This document shows positions 18,211-26,702 of a stretch of DNA of 52,961 nt, in pieces; positions within the stretch are counted from its first letter, which is position 1; each line of letters starts with the position of its first letter. The notes beneath the pieces are model-generated. The model did not search any database. It saw nothing but the letters and a program-made list of their open reading frames with translations, and was not told where the DNA came from. The DNA lies in the NCBI GenBank assembly GCA_017538365.1, contig JAFYIZ010000028.1:1-52961 (forward strand). The letters are read 5' to 3'. This DNA is from a bacterium. GTDB taxonomy: Bacteria; UBP6; UBA1177. The translations under genes were made by a program, and so were the position numbers.

Positions 18211-19245
18211 TTGGAAGTCGTTCGCAGATTCAGGAATCACTACCTTCTTTACTATTACCTGCTTTTCCTCTGCATTTTAGGTTCGTGCAACCTTAAAAAT
18301 TCGTCTCAGGAACCTGTTGACAGAGAGCCTGTCGAGGATATTGACGAGGATTTTGACAAAGATGATGAAGATATTGCCGGATTTGACACGGAAAATTCGG
18401 ATAACGATGCCGTTTTTGATGAAAAAAGCGATATGGAAATCGAAGACGTTGATATACTTGCAGATGACGATCAAGTTTTTGATAGCGATGTTTTGAATGA
18501 CGATGATTATGAGAGGGATTTTCCCGACATGACGGGAACTTGGGCTAATCTTACAGTTTTCAAAGGCTTGGCGAAAGTTCCTTATATCGGTCAAACCCTG
18601 CCGGCATGGGCGATAATGGTTTCAAAAGTTGACATTTTTTCTCAGGAAGAAGGCATTTTGAGTGCACATACGGAAATGTGCCGCCTCAAAACGGGTGTCG
18701 GAACCTCTCTGATTTCTGCCGAAGTTCCTGACAGTTTTGCCGAAAGTCTGGGAAATGTCGATAAAACCTTCTATCTTTCGTATGGGGAAAACGGAGAGAT
18801 CAGATTTCATCAGGATAAACTTTGGGAAGTACGTTCCTGCACGCTCGATGATCCTGAAAATGAGCCGCTTCCGAGTGATATCAACGACCCGAGAGTCTTT
18901 GATGCCGACAATACTGGAATCAACGGACTTAGAATCAGGACAAAAAAAGCATTGGATGCCGAAGCTGAGATCCTGCAGAAAGTGAGCACGATCCTTGACG
19001 GTGTCATTGATGAAAACGGCGAAGTCAGCGGTATTACGACCTGGTATGAAGCCCAGAGCGTAATGTGGTACAGCAACATAGCTTTGAAAAACGGTGCGCC
19101 GACTTCTCCTGTCGGAGCTGATCCGAATGAAAGCATTTTTATTTTTAAGCGTATAGATCCATCGTGGGATTGTTTGACAGTTAAAGAAAAAAGTGCCGAA
19201 CTTTTCCCCGAGCAGGCTGAGCTTTATCCGAAAGAATTTCAATAG
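18211..19245 (+). CDS. Predicted lipoprotein with acidic linker, unknown function
   Basis: A 344-residue protein starting at a TTG codon preceded by GGAG (18201-18204) at six bases. Its signal peptide is rich in Tyr and Leu and ends in lipobox LGSC, giving Cys26 as the lipidated residue. Residues 30-105 are an extreme Asp/Glu-rich linker with few other residue types. A folded domain of about 230 residues follows, beginning near MTGTWANLTVFKGLAKVPYI. No family was recognised. Another TTG at 18199 lies upstream of the ribosome-binding site and was not chosen. It probably sits on the outer membrane with the acidic stretch as a spacer. Confidence 0.75.
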   Translation: MEVVRRFRNHYLLYYYLLFLCILGSCNLKNSSQEPVDREPVEDIDEDFDKDDEDIAGFDTENSDNDAVFDEKSDMEIEDVDILADDDQVFDSDVLNDDDYERDFPDMTGTWANLTVFKGLAKVPYIGQTLPAWAIMVSKVDIFSQEEGILSAHTEMCRLKTGVGTSLISAEVPDSFAESLGNVDKTFYLSYGENGEIRFHQDKLWEVRSCTLDDPENEPLPSDINDPRVFDADNTGINGLRIRTKKALDAEAEILQKVSTILDGVIDENGEVSGITTWYEAQSVMWYSNIALKNGAPTSPVGADPNESIFIFKRIDPSWDCLTVKEKSAELFPEQAELYPKEFQ

Positions 19246-19254
19246 GAGGAAAAA

Positions 19255-20292
19255 ATGAGAGTTCTTATCACAGGCGGCGCAGGTTTTTTCGCGCTTCACA
19301 TGACAAAAAAATGCGTTGAAATGGGTTGTGACGTAACACTTCTCGACATTGCCGAATACCATGCGGAAGACTACGACAAATCGGTCAAACTTGTAAACGG
19401 AGATGTCCGCGACGAAAAGAAAATGGACGAGCTCATTTCGCAGACAGACTGGGTAATACATGCTGCTGCGGCTCTTCCGCTTGCAACAAGGGAAGAGATC
19501 TTCTCGACAAACGTTGACGGCAGCAGAACCGTTCTTTCTCTCTGCTACAAACACAAAGTCAAAAGAGTTGCCGTAATCTCGTCTACCGCGGTTTACGGCG
19601 TTCCAGATCATCATCCGCTTTTCGAAACCGACAAACTCGAAGGTGTCGGCAACTACGGCGAAAGCAAAGTCGCACTTGAGGGAATCTGCAACGAATACCG
19701 CGAAAAAGGGCTCTACATTTCGACAATCAGACCGAAAACCTTCATCGGAACATACCGCCTCGGCGTTTTCCAGATCCTTTACAACTGGGTCGAAGAAGGT
19801 CACAAGATCCCGCTTATAGGCAACGGAAAGAACAGATACCAGCTTCTTGAAGTTGACGATCTCTGCGATGCAGTATATCTCGCACTGTCGCACGAAGGCG
19901 ATGACGCAAACGACATTTTCAATATCGGCGCAGTCAGCACGCTCACAGAAAACGAGTATGTCGGCGCACTCTGCGAATACGCAAAAAGCGGTTCAAGAGT
20001 AATGCACACGCCGGTATGGCTTGTAATTCCGGCACTTACGATCTTTGAAAAACTTCACCTTTCGCCGCTTTACAAGTGGGTTTACGGCACAGCGCACACT
20101 GACAGTTTCGTTTCTGTCGACAAGGCGAGAAAAGTTCTCGGCTGGGAACCGAAATATGACGAGTCCCAGGCTTTGATCAGAAGCTATCAGTGGTATATCG
20201 ACAACAAGGATTCGATTGCTAAAGGAACGGGAACGACCCACAGAATCGCATGGGCACAGGGTATTCTTGCACTTTTCAAAAAATTCCTCTGA
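19255..20292 (+). CDS. NAD(P)-dependent epimerase/dehydratase (extended SDR)
   Basis: A 345-residue extended short-chain dehydrogenase/reductase. The nucleotide-binding motif is TGGAGFFALH (residues 6-15), with Ala in place of the last Gly of GxxGxxG. The catalytic Tyr134-x3-Lys138 occurs in NYGESKVA and Ser/Thr at 110-111. The fold resembles UDP-sugar epimerases and 3-beta-hydroxysteroid dehydrogenase-like proteins. The C terminus includes RIAWAQGILALFKKFL, an amphipathic or membrane-associated helix. AGGAGG precedes the ATG. Substrate unknown; it stands between a lipoprotein and tsaD, with no sugar-biosynthesis neighbours. Confidence 0.85.
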   Translation: MRVLITGGAGFFALHMTKKCVEMGCDVTLLDIAEYHAEDYDKSVKLVNGDVRDEKKMDELISQTDWVIHAAAALPLATREEIFSTNVDGSRTVLSLCYKHKVKRVAVISSTAVYGVPDHHPLFETDKLEGVGNYGESKVALEGICNEYREKGLYISTIRPKTFIGTYRLGVFQILYNWVEEGHKIPLIGNGKNRYQLLEVDDLCDAVYLALSHEGDDANDIFNIGAVSTLTENEYVGALCEYAKSGSRVMHTPVWLVIPALTIFEKLHLSPLYKWVYGTAHTDSFVSVDKARKVLGWEPKYDESQALIRSYQWYIDNKDSIAKGTGTTHRIAWAQGILALFKKFL

Positions 20293-20304
20293 TTTTGGCT
20301 TGAA

Positions 20305-21321
20305 ATGAGTGAAAACTATATTCTCGGCATAGAAAGCAGCTGCGATGACACTTCGGTCGCGGTCGTTTCGTCAGATTTTCACGTCCTTTCGGTAAAAACT
20401 GTCTCGCAGACGAGCGTTCACAGACTTTTCGGCGGCGTTATTCCCGAAATCGCCTCACGAAATCACTTGGCTTGGGTGATTCCGGCAGTCAATGCGGCTT
20501 TGCAGGATTCCGGCAAAACTAAAGATGACATTTCTGCGATCGCAGTCACAAACTATCCTGGACTTACCGGTAGCCTTCTTATCGGCGTAAGTGCGGCAAA
20601 AGGGCTTGCATTGGGCTGGAAAAAGCCGATAATCGCGGTAAACCACTTGAATGCCCACATCGCTTCTGCCTTTTTAGAAAGGGAGAAAAGGCCTGAGTTT
20701 CCGTATCTTGCCCTCGTCGTTTCGGGCGGTCACACATCGCTCATAGACATTTCCGAAAACGAAAGAACTGTTCTCGGCGAAACGATGGATGATGCGGCGG
20801 GAGAGGCTTTCGACAAAATCGCGAAAATGGCCGATCTCGGTTATCCCGGTGGTCCGATAATCGACAAAATGGCGGCAGCGGGAGATGCGAAAAAGTACAA
20901 TCTGCCGTATCTGCTAAAGAACAACAACAAATATGCCGATGATATCGTCTTTTCATTCAGCGGAATAAAATCTGCTGTAAAGCGTTTCTTGGACGAAGGA
21001 GAGGTTGATATGCCGTCTCTCATGGCTTCATTCCAAAACAGGATCGTCGAACTTATCGAAAGGAAGGTCAAACTCGCTTTAAGCAGGAAAAAATATACCG
21101 CTTTCGTTGTTTCCGGCGGTGTCAGCGCAAATAGCGCGGTTCGTAAAATGGCAGAAAATATCGCTGCAAAATACGGGCTTGCGCTCTATATGCCGGAACT
21201 CAAATACTGCCAGGACAACGGTGCCATGGTTGCAGCAGCGGCAATGCCCGACTTCTTCTCAGGCCGTTTTTCGGCTCTAGATTTTGATGTTTCTCCGACT
21301 GTAAGACCGAAAATCCACTGA
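20305..21321 (+). CDS. tsaD: tRNA N6-adenosine threonylcarbamoyltransferase TsaD
   Basis: A 338-residue TsaD/Kae1 protein, which transfers threonylcarbamoyl to A37 of ANN-decoding tRNAs together with TsaB and TsaE. The N-terminal ILGIESSCDDTSVAVV, the metal-binding HLNAH, the nucleotide-binding VVSGGHTSLI and GEAFDKIAKM, and the C-terminal CQDNGAMVA are all intact. Length is normal. It starts 12 bases after the epimerase gene, with only a weak ribosome-binding site (TTGGCTTGAA), and converges with the PilR-like gene. Confidence 0.96.
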   Translation: MSENYILGIESSCDDTSVAVVSSDFHVLSVKTVSQTSVHRLFGGVIPEIASRNHLAWVIPAVNAALQDSGKTKDDISAIAVTNYPGLTGSLLIGVSAAKGLALGWKKPIIAVNHLNAHIASAFLEREKRPEFPYLALVVSGGHTSLIDISENERTVLGETMDDAAGEAFDKIAKMADLGYPGGPIIDKMAAAGDAKKYNLPYLLKNNNKYADDIVFSFSGIKSAVKRFLDEGEVDMPSLMASFQNRIVELIERKVKLALSRKKYTAFVVSGGVSANSAVRKMAENIAAKYGLALYMPELKYCQDNGAMVAAAAMPDFFSGRFSALDFDVSPTVRPKIH

Positions 21322-21325
21322 ATGT

Positions 21326-21395
21326 CGTGATCACGGCATCCCTGTATCTTGTAATCTCGGCTTTTCGGGATCTCGGTATCCCGATATCGCGGGAT
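21326..21395. repeat. Palindromes and ATCCCG/CGGGAT repeats in a convergent spacer
   Basis: The 80-bp spacer between tsaD and the PilR-like gene holds the perfect palindrome CGTGATCACG (21326-21335). It also holds three alternating blocks: CGGGAT (21366-21371), ATCCCG (21378-21383) and CGGGAT (21390-21395), each separated by six bases. The middle block can pair with either neighbour, giving two mutually exclusive hairpins. It may act as a two-way terminator, though no T-run follows. Related words recur at 48726-48786. Confidence 0.6.
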
Positions 21396-21401
21396 TCCGG
21401 T

Positions 21402-22829
21402 TTATTCCTTATCGTCTTTTATTCCGAGTTTGCTCATGCGGTATCTGAGCATTCTTTCTGTGAGATTGAGCAGAACACAAGTGTCGTGGCGGTTGTAATT
21501 CGTCTTTTTAAGTGCTTGAATTATATAACGTTTTTCGATGTCTGCCAAAATTTCGTCAAGGTCTACGTTGTGAGAGAGGTCAACTTCGAAAGGATTGGAT
21601 TTAGCGGTTTGCGGTTGAGCCATTGAAGGCATCGTCTTTTCGAAGTGAGTTTCGGTGACAAGCCCGTCATGAGCGAAAATCGTGCCGCGTTCGACGATGT
21701 TTTTGAGTTCCCTGACATTTCCGGGGAAGGTGTAGTGATTCAAGAAGTTGAGAGTTTCTTCTGAAAATCTGAAATTTGTTCCCGTTTTCTTTGAAAACTG
21801 TTCCAAAAACATATTGGCAAGCGGCATTATGTCGGCGCGTCTTTCGGCAAGCGGCGGAATGTAAAGCTCGATTACATTAAGGCGGAAATATAAGTCTTCA
21901 CGGAACTTTCCTTTTTTGATCTGCTCCTGAAGGTTCTTGTTTGTTGCCGCGATAAGGCGTACACCGGTCGGTATTTTTTCGGTTCCGCCGACACGTGTGA
22001 AAACGCGCTCCTGAAGAACACGAAGCAGTTTAACCTGCATGTTTTCGCCGAGTTCGCCGATTTCATCCAGGAAAAGCGTGCCGTTTCCTGCAACTTCGAA
22101 GTAACCTTTTTTTGTCTGGTATGCGCCGGTGAAAGAGCCTTTTTCGTGACCGAAAAGTTCGCTTTCGAGAAGGTTTTCAGGGATTGCGCCGCAGTTTATC
22201 GGATACCACGGAAGATCGCCTCTGCCGCTGTGTTTGTGGATGAAGTTTGCCAGAACCTCCTTTCCGGTTCCGCTGTCTCCGGTGATGAGAACCGTGCTGT
22301 CGGTAGGAGCAATGCGGAGCGCCAGTTCGAGGATTTTTTTCATCTGCGGGCTCTGAGCCACGATTCCAGTTTCTTCGGGAATATTCTGAAAATCGGTGTC
22401 GGTTCGCTTTGTCTGCACGGTTTTTGCAGGTTCGCTGTTTTTCTGCGCCTGTGCAGAGGCAACGCACTTTTTAACGATGTCGCGTATTTCGGCGACGTTG
22501 AAAGGCTTGCTGACATAGTCGACGGCTCCCAGTTCTATCGCCTTTATGGCCTGTTCGGTCGAAGCGTATGCCGTGATTACGATCACCTGAGATTTCGGGC
22601 TTGTGTGAAGCAGTTCATTCAGAAGATCTATGCCGTCTATAGCTTCAGGCATATTGTAATCCATTAAAATTACTGTAAATTTTTCTTCTTTAAGCTTTTT
22701 TAGCGCGATTTCTCCGTTTTCTGCCGTAGTAACGTCGTAGCCGTCTTTTTTCAGCAGAATCTGCAGAAACTGACGCATACTGAGTTCGTCGTCAACAACT
22801 AAAATTTTAACTTTTTCGGATATGTCCAT
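21402..22829 (-). CDS. pilR: NtrC-family sigma-54 response regulator, PilR-like
   Basis: A 475-residue transcription activator with three domains. Receiver: residues 8-120, phospho-acceptor Asp57 in LMDYNMP and Lys108. AAA+: about 150-385, Walker A GDSGTGKE (184-191), the sigma-54 contact loop ESELFGHEKGSFTGA with GSFTGA instead of GAFTGA. Fis-type helix-turn-helix: about 430-472, including TNYNRHDTCVLLNLTERMLR. The partner kinase gene overlaps its start by one base, and both follow pilB-pilT-pilC, the place of pilS-pilR in pilus clusters. In those systems PilR drives pilin genes with RpoN; here the gspC promoter at 9910-9925 is another candidate target. Confidence 0.85.
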   Translation of the reverse strand: MDISEKVKILVVDDELSMRQFLQILLKKDGYDVTTAENGEIALKKLKEEKFTVILMDYNMPEAIDGIDLLNELLHTSPKSQVIVITAYASTEQAIKAIELGAVDYVSKPFNVAEIRDIVKKCVASAQAQKNSEPAKTVQTKRTDTDFQNIPEETGIVAQSPQMKKILELALRIAPTDSTVLITGDSGTGKEVLANFIHKHSGRGDLPWYPINCGAIPENLLESELFGHEKGSFTGAYQTKKGYFEVAGNGTLFLDEIGELGENMQVKLLRVLQERVFTRVGGTEKIPTGVRLIAATNKNLQEQIKKGKFREDLYFRLNVIELYIPPLAERRADIMPLANMFLEQFSKKTGTNFRFSEETLNFLNHYTFPGNVRELKNIVERGTIFAHDGLVTETHFEKTMPSMAQPQTAKSNPFEVDLSHNVDLDEILADIEKRYIIQALKKTNYNRHDTCVLLNLTERMLRYRMSKLGIKDDKE

Positions 22830-24400
22830 TATTGTGCCTTGGTTTTAAAATCAATAATAATTCTCGCACCTTTGTCGGTGTTGACGGCTTTTACCGTGCC
22901 TCCGTGTTTGGTAACTATTCTGTAAACGAGAGCGAGTCCTAAGCCGGTTCCCCGCTTTTTGGTTGAGAAAAACGGGTCGAAAATCTTGTCGATATTTTTT
23001 TCATTGAAACCTGAACCTGTGTCGTCGAAGTAAAGCTTGAAAGAGTTGTCTGAAATTTCGGAAAATATGTCTATTTCACCCTCATCGTTCATTTCTTCCG
23101 CGCTGTTTGTCATTATGTTCCAGAAAACCTGTTTCAGCTTTTCGGCATCTCCCAGAACTGAAAACTCGTCTACTTTGCAGGTGATTTTGACTTTCGGATG
23201 ACCGAGTCTGAAAAGTGTTACGACGTCACGTAGAATCGAGCTCGGAACGCATTCCATCAAGGTGTAGGAAGTCTCTTCAGTGTACCTGAAAAGAGAGTCG
23301 AGCAGGGTTTTGACGCGCGTTCCTTCACGCCTGATGATGTCAATGAGTTCGGTCGTGTCAGATTCGGGCTGGATTTCCTGTATTTCGGAAAACATGAGTT
23401 CACTCGCTCCAATGAGGCTTGTGAGCGGATTTTTTATCTCATGGGCGATAGTTGCCGTGAGTTTTCCGATTGTCGCCAGCTTTTCCTGAAGTTCGAAACT
23501 TTCCTCCTGTTTCCTGATAGCCGTAAGATCAGAAAATATAACGACTTTCTGGTTTTCGATGTACGGCATTACCGTGTAGGAAAGCCATATTCCGTCAATT
23601 TTTTTCTCCGACCACGCGCCGTTTGAAGCGGTGTCTTTCGTTGCTTCGGCTAAGAATTTATCGAGAATGTTTTCAAATTGTTCCGCATATCTGTTTACGT
23701 AAAATTTTGTCGTTTCATCAAAAATAACGATACCGATGTTTATCTGCGAAAATATTGCGAAAAAGTGCTTTTCCATCTCTTTGTTTCTGCGCGTTGATTC
23801 GATCAGCGAACTGTTAGCCTGTCGGAAACTTTTCGTGATCCTGCTTGCTACGAAACCTGTGAAAGAGAAAAAGAGAAGATAGGTGAAAAGACGCGAAAAG
23901 TACGATTCCCACGAAGCGGAGTAGGTTTTCACAAGTTCTGAAGTTATTAGAGGAAGAAAGGAAAACTTAACGGAAACGCCTTGCAGAAGCAGAAGAAAGA
24001 AAGCGTAAAGCGTCGTGATTATAGCACCTTTTTCACGCATCAGAATGCCGGCATAAATGATGTTTATGATTATTACATAAAGGTATGGAGAACTTATGCC
24101 GCCGCTTATGTACGAAACCAGAACCCAGAACGTAATTTCTACGACGAACTGCAAATGCGCGAAAAGAGTCAGATATTTTTCACGAACGAATCGGCTGAAG
24201 ATTAGTGAAACGATGTTGAAAACGAGTAGAAAAAATGCCGAAAGGAGAAAAAGTTTGTTCGCAAAGGAAAAAATATCTGTGTTTTCACGAACGAAAGGAA
24301 AAAGGAAAAATGAAAATATAACAGTGAAAATGAAGAAAAAACGAATTATCAGATAGTAGTTCAGGTGATTGCGGAATTCGTCCGCCGAGAGAAGGTTCAT
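22829..24400 (-). CDS. pilS: Membrane sensor histidine kinase, PilS-like
   Basis: A 523-residue kinase. About six membrane helices occupy residues 15-190, the PilS layout without a large periplasmic domain. A PAS-like segment (about 205-295, with IGIVIFDETTKFYVN) follows. The HisKA phospho-acceptor is His320 in ATIAHEIKNPL. The ATP-binding boxes are N (Asn428 in WNIMTNSAEE), G1 (DDTGSGF), F (FDPFFSTK) and G2 (GTGLGLALVYRIV). It overlaps pilC by four bases and the regulator gene by one base, so the two-component pair is cotranscribed with the pilus motor genes. Confidence 0.88.
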   Translation of the reverse strand: MNLLSADEFRNHLNYYLIIRFFFIFTVIFSFFLFPFVRENTDIFSFANKLFLLSAFFLLVFNIVSLIFSRFVREKYLTLFAHLQFVVEITFWVLVSYISGGISSPYLYVIIINIIYAGILMREKGAIITTLYAFFLLLLQGVSVKFSFLPLITSELVKTYSASWESYFSRLFTYLLFFSFTGFVASRITKSFRQANSSLIESTRRNKEMEKHFFAIFSQINIGIVIFDETTKFYVNRYAEQFENILDKFLAEATKDTASNGAWSEKKIDGIWLSYTVMPYIENQKVVIFSDLTAIRKQEESFELQEKLATIGKLTATIAHEIKNPLTSLIGASELMFSEIQEIQPESDTTELIDIIRREGTRVKTLLDSLFRYTEETSYTLMECVPSSILRDVVTLFRLGHPKVKITCKVDEFSVLGDAEKLKQVFWNIMTNSAEEMNDEGEIDIFSEISDNSFKLYFDDTGSGFNEKNIDKIFDPFFSTKKRGTGLGLALVYRIVTKHGGTVKAVNTDKGARIIIDFKTKAQ

Positions 24401-25590
24401 CCGACAGCTTTACCCATGCTGAACATCGGCAGGTACATAGCGACCATCATCGTTCCGACGATGCCGCCGATTACGACCATGAGGATAGGCTCGATCATGC
24501 TGGTGAGACCGTCGACTGCGACATCGACTTCCTCTTCGTAGAAGTCTGCAATTTTATTGAGCATTGTATCCATAGCACCGGTTGCTTCACCGACACCGAT
24601 CATCTGAACGACCATCGATGGGAAAACTTTGGCTTCGGTAAGCGGGGTCGTCATGTCGCTTCCTTCGATAACTTTCTGTCTGACGAACATGATTGCCTTT
24701 TCAATCATCATGTTTCCTGAAGTTCTTGAAACAACTTCAAGACCGTCAACAAGCGGAACACCTGAACTTACGAGGGTTCCCAAAGTTCTCGTGAATCTTG
24801 CAACGGCAGATTTTCTGATGAGGTCGCCGACTACCGGAGCGTTGAGGGCGTATCTGTGGACGCCGAAACGGAATTTCGGGTTTTTCATTGCCGTTCTGAA
24901 TGCAATAACGATACCGACAAGTCCGCCGATTACGAAAAGGATGTTTGCCTGCATCCATTCACTCATATCAACGATAACCTGTGTTAGACCCGGTAGTTGC
25001 TGACCGTTGCTCATAAAGAGCTGTGCAAACGTAGGAACAACGTAGTAGAGAAGAACGATAGTGATTGCAATTGTTGCTGTGAGGACGATTGCAGGATATT
25101 TCATGGCACTTTTGATTTTCGCTGTTGTTGCAGCGTTTTTTTCAAGGAATATCGCAAGACGGTCAAGAATCGTATCCAGGATACCGCCGACTTCGCCTGC
25201 CGCGACGAGGTTGACGTAAAGGTCAGTAAAAACTTTGTGGTCTTTCAGTGAATCACTAAGCGATTTACCTTCTTCGACCGAGTTTTTGACCTTTCTCAAA
25301 ATGCTGCGGAAATAAGGCGTTTCCGACTGAGCGGCAAGGATTTCCAAGCCTTGGATAATCGAAAGACCGGCGTTGATCATGGTTGCGAACTGACGTGTAA
25401 AGATAACAAGCTCTTTCGGCTTCATTCCGCCGCCGCCGAGCTCTATTTTTGTCCAGTCCTTTTTCAGCGAGTCAATTCTGACACCTTGAGCCAATAAGGC
25501 TTGTCTTGCTCCTTTTTCATCATCGGCATCTATTGAGCCTCTGACTGTTTCGCCCTTTTTGTTGACACCGGCATACTTGTAAAAAGGCAT
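24397..25590 (-). CDS. pilC: Type IV pilus inner-membrane platform protein PilC
   Basis: A 397-residue protein of the GspF/PilC family with two repeated cytoplasmic domains (about residues 65-190 and 270-390) and membrane helices after each. Repeat motifs LVAAGEVGG and MIGVGEATG mark the two halves. It recruits the PilB and PilT motors. Assignment to the pilus rather than T2SS rests on the neighbours pilT and pilB and on the segment ELVIFTRQFATMINAGLSI, common in PilC. The ribosome-binding site GAGGAGG lies in the end of pilT, three bases away. Confidence 0.92.
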   Translation of the reverse strand: MPFYKYAGVNKKGETVRGSIDADDEKGARQALLAQGVRIDSLKKDWTKIELGGGGMKPKELVIFTRQFATMINAGLSIIQGLEILAAQSETPYFRSILRKVKNSVEEGKSLSDSLKDHKVFTDLYVNLVAAGEVGGILDTILDRLAIFLEKNAATTAKIKSAMKYPAIVLTATIAITIVLLYYVVPTFAQLFMSNGQQLPGLTQVIVDMSEWMQANILFVIGGLVGIVIAFRTAMKNPKFRFGVHRYALNAPVVGDLIRKSAVARFTRTLGTLVSSGVPLVDGLEVVSRTSGNMMIEKAIMFVRQKVIEGSDMTTPLTEAKVFPSMVVQMIGVGEATGAMDTMLNKIADFYEEEVDVAVDGLTSMIEPILMVVIGGIVGTMMVAMYLPMFSMGKAVG

Positions 25591-25593
25591 TTT

Positions 25594-26691
25594 TTACCTC
25601 CTCGTTTGGTTTGTTCTTGCGAGAATAGCCTGGAATTCGTCCAGATGCGGAACTAATGTCAAAGCATCTTCCATGCTGATGACATCGTTACGAACCAGTC
25701 TGGCGAGATCCTGCGTCATAGTCTGCATTCCGCTGTCGTTCTGGCCCGACTGCATGCTGGAATATATCTGCTGAAGCTTTTCTTCACGGATGAGGTTTCT
25801 GATAGCTGCGTTCGGAACCATGACTTCGCAGGCAATAACACGGCCTCCGCCGTATTTCTTCGGAATAAGCGTCTGTGCGACGATGCCCTGAAGAACGAAG
25901 CTGAGCTGTGCTCTGACCTGATTCTGCTGGTTTACGGGGAACATATCGATGATTCTGTTTATCGTTTCGATCGTGCTGTTCGTATGGAGCGTAGCAAGTG
26001 CAAGGTGACCTGTTTCAGAAACGCTGAGAGCAGTCGACATGGTCTCGATATCACGGATTTCACCGATGAGGACGATATCGGGGTCCTGCCTCAAAACAAC
26101 GCGGAGAGCCGATGCGAAAGAACCTGTATCGGCGCCGACTTCACGCTGGTTGACGATGCAGTTTTTATGCGAATGGATGAACTCGATAGGATCTTCGATC
26201 GTTACTATGTGTCCGTGACGGTTACGGTTGATGTAGTCGACCATCGAAGCAAGCGTTGTTGATTTTCCGCTTCCCGTCGGTCCTGTGACGAGAATAAGGC
26301 CTTTTGGTTTCTTTGCGAGTTCTTCAACTATCGGCGGAAGACCGAGCTGTCTGAAATCAAGGATTTTGTAGGGAATGACACGGATCGCGGCACTGACTGC
26401 GCCTCTCTGCATGAAGACGTTAGCTCTGAAACGGCTCAGATTTTTGACACCGAAGCTGAGGTCGAGTTCGTTCTTTTCCTCAAAAACCTTTTTCTGCTTT
26501 TCTGTCAGAATGCTGTATGCCAGCTTTTTTGTGTCTACCGGAGAGAGCGGCGGCACGTTTACCGGTCTCAGATTTCCGTCGATTCTGAGCTGAGGCGGTG
26601 AACCGCTGGTAATGTGAAGGTCGGATGCTCCCTGTTCAATCATCAGAGAGAGCAGATCCTGCAGAGAAACTGTAGCATTGGGATTTTCCAT
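25594..26691 (-). CDS. pilT: Type IV pilus retraction ATPase PilT
   Basis: A 365-residue ATPase that depolymerises pili for twitching. It starts with SLQDLLSLMIEQGASDLHITSGSPP, a classical PilT N terminus. Walker A is GPTGSGKSTT, Walker B DPDIVLIGEIRD, and the His box is LALATLHTNS. The C-terminal AIRNLIREEK, required for retraction in known PilT proteins, is intact, followed by IYSSMQSGQNDSGMQTM. It follows pilB by 11 bases. The zinc tetracysteine of PilB/GspE is absent, as expected. Confidence 0.95.
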   Translation of the reverse strand: MENPNATVSLQDLLSLMIEQGASDLHITSGSPPQLRIDGNLRPVNVPPLSPVDTKKLAYSILTEKQKKVFEEKNELDLSFGVKNLSRFRANVFMQRGAVSAAIRVIPYKILDFRQLGLPPIVEELAKKPKGLILVTGPTGSGKSTTLASMVDYINRNRHGHIVTIEDPIEFIHSHKNCIVNQREVGADTGSFASALRVVLRQDPDIVLIGEIRDIETMSTALSVSETGHLALATLHTNSTIETINRIIDMFPVNQQNQVRAQLSFVLQGIVAQTLIPKKYGGGRVIACEVMVPNAAIRNLIREEKLQQIYSSMQSGQNDSGMQTMTQDLARLVRNDVISMEDALTLVPHLDEFQAILARTNQTRR

Positions 26692-26702
26692 TTTTATACC
26701 TC

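Noticed and set aside
18622-19893. A 423-codon open frame on the minus strand across the lipoprotein and epimerase genes
   Set aside because: It spans two well-supported plus-strand genes and their junction, has no motif and shows complement-type composition.
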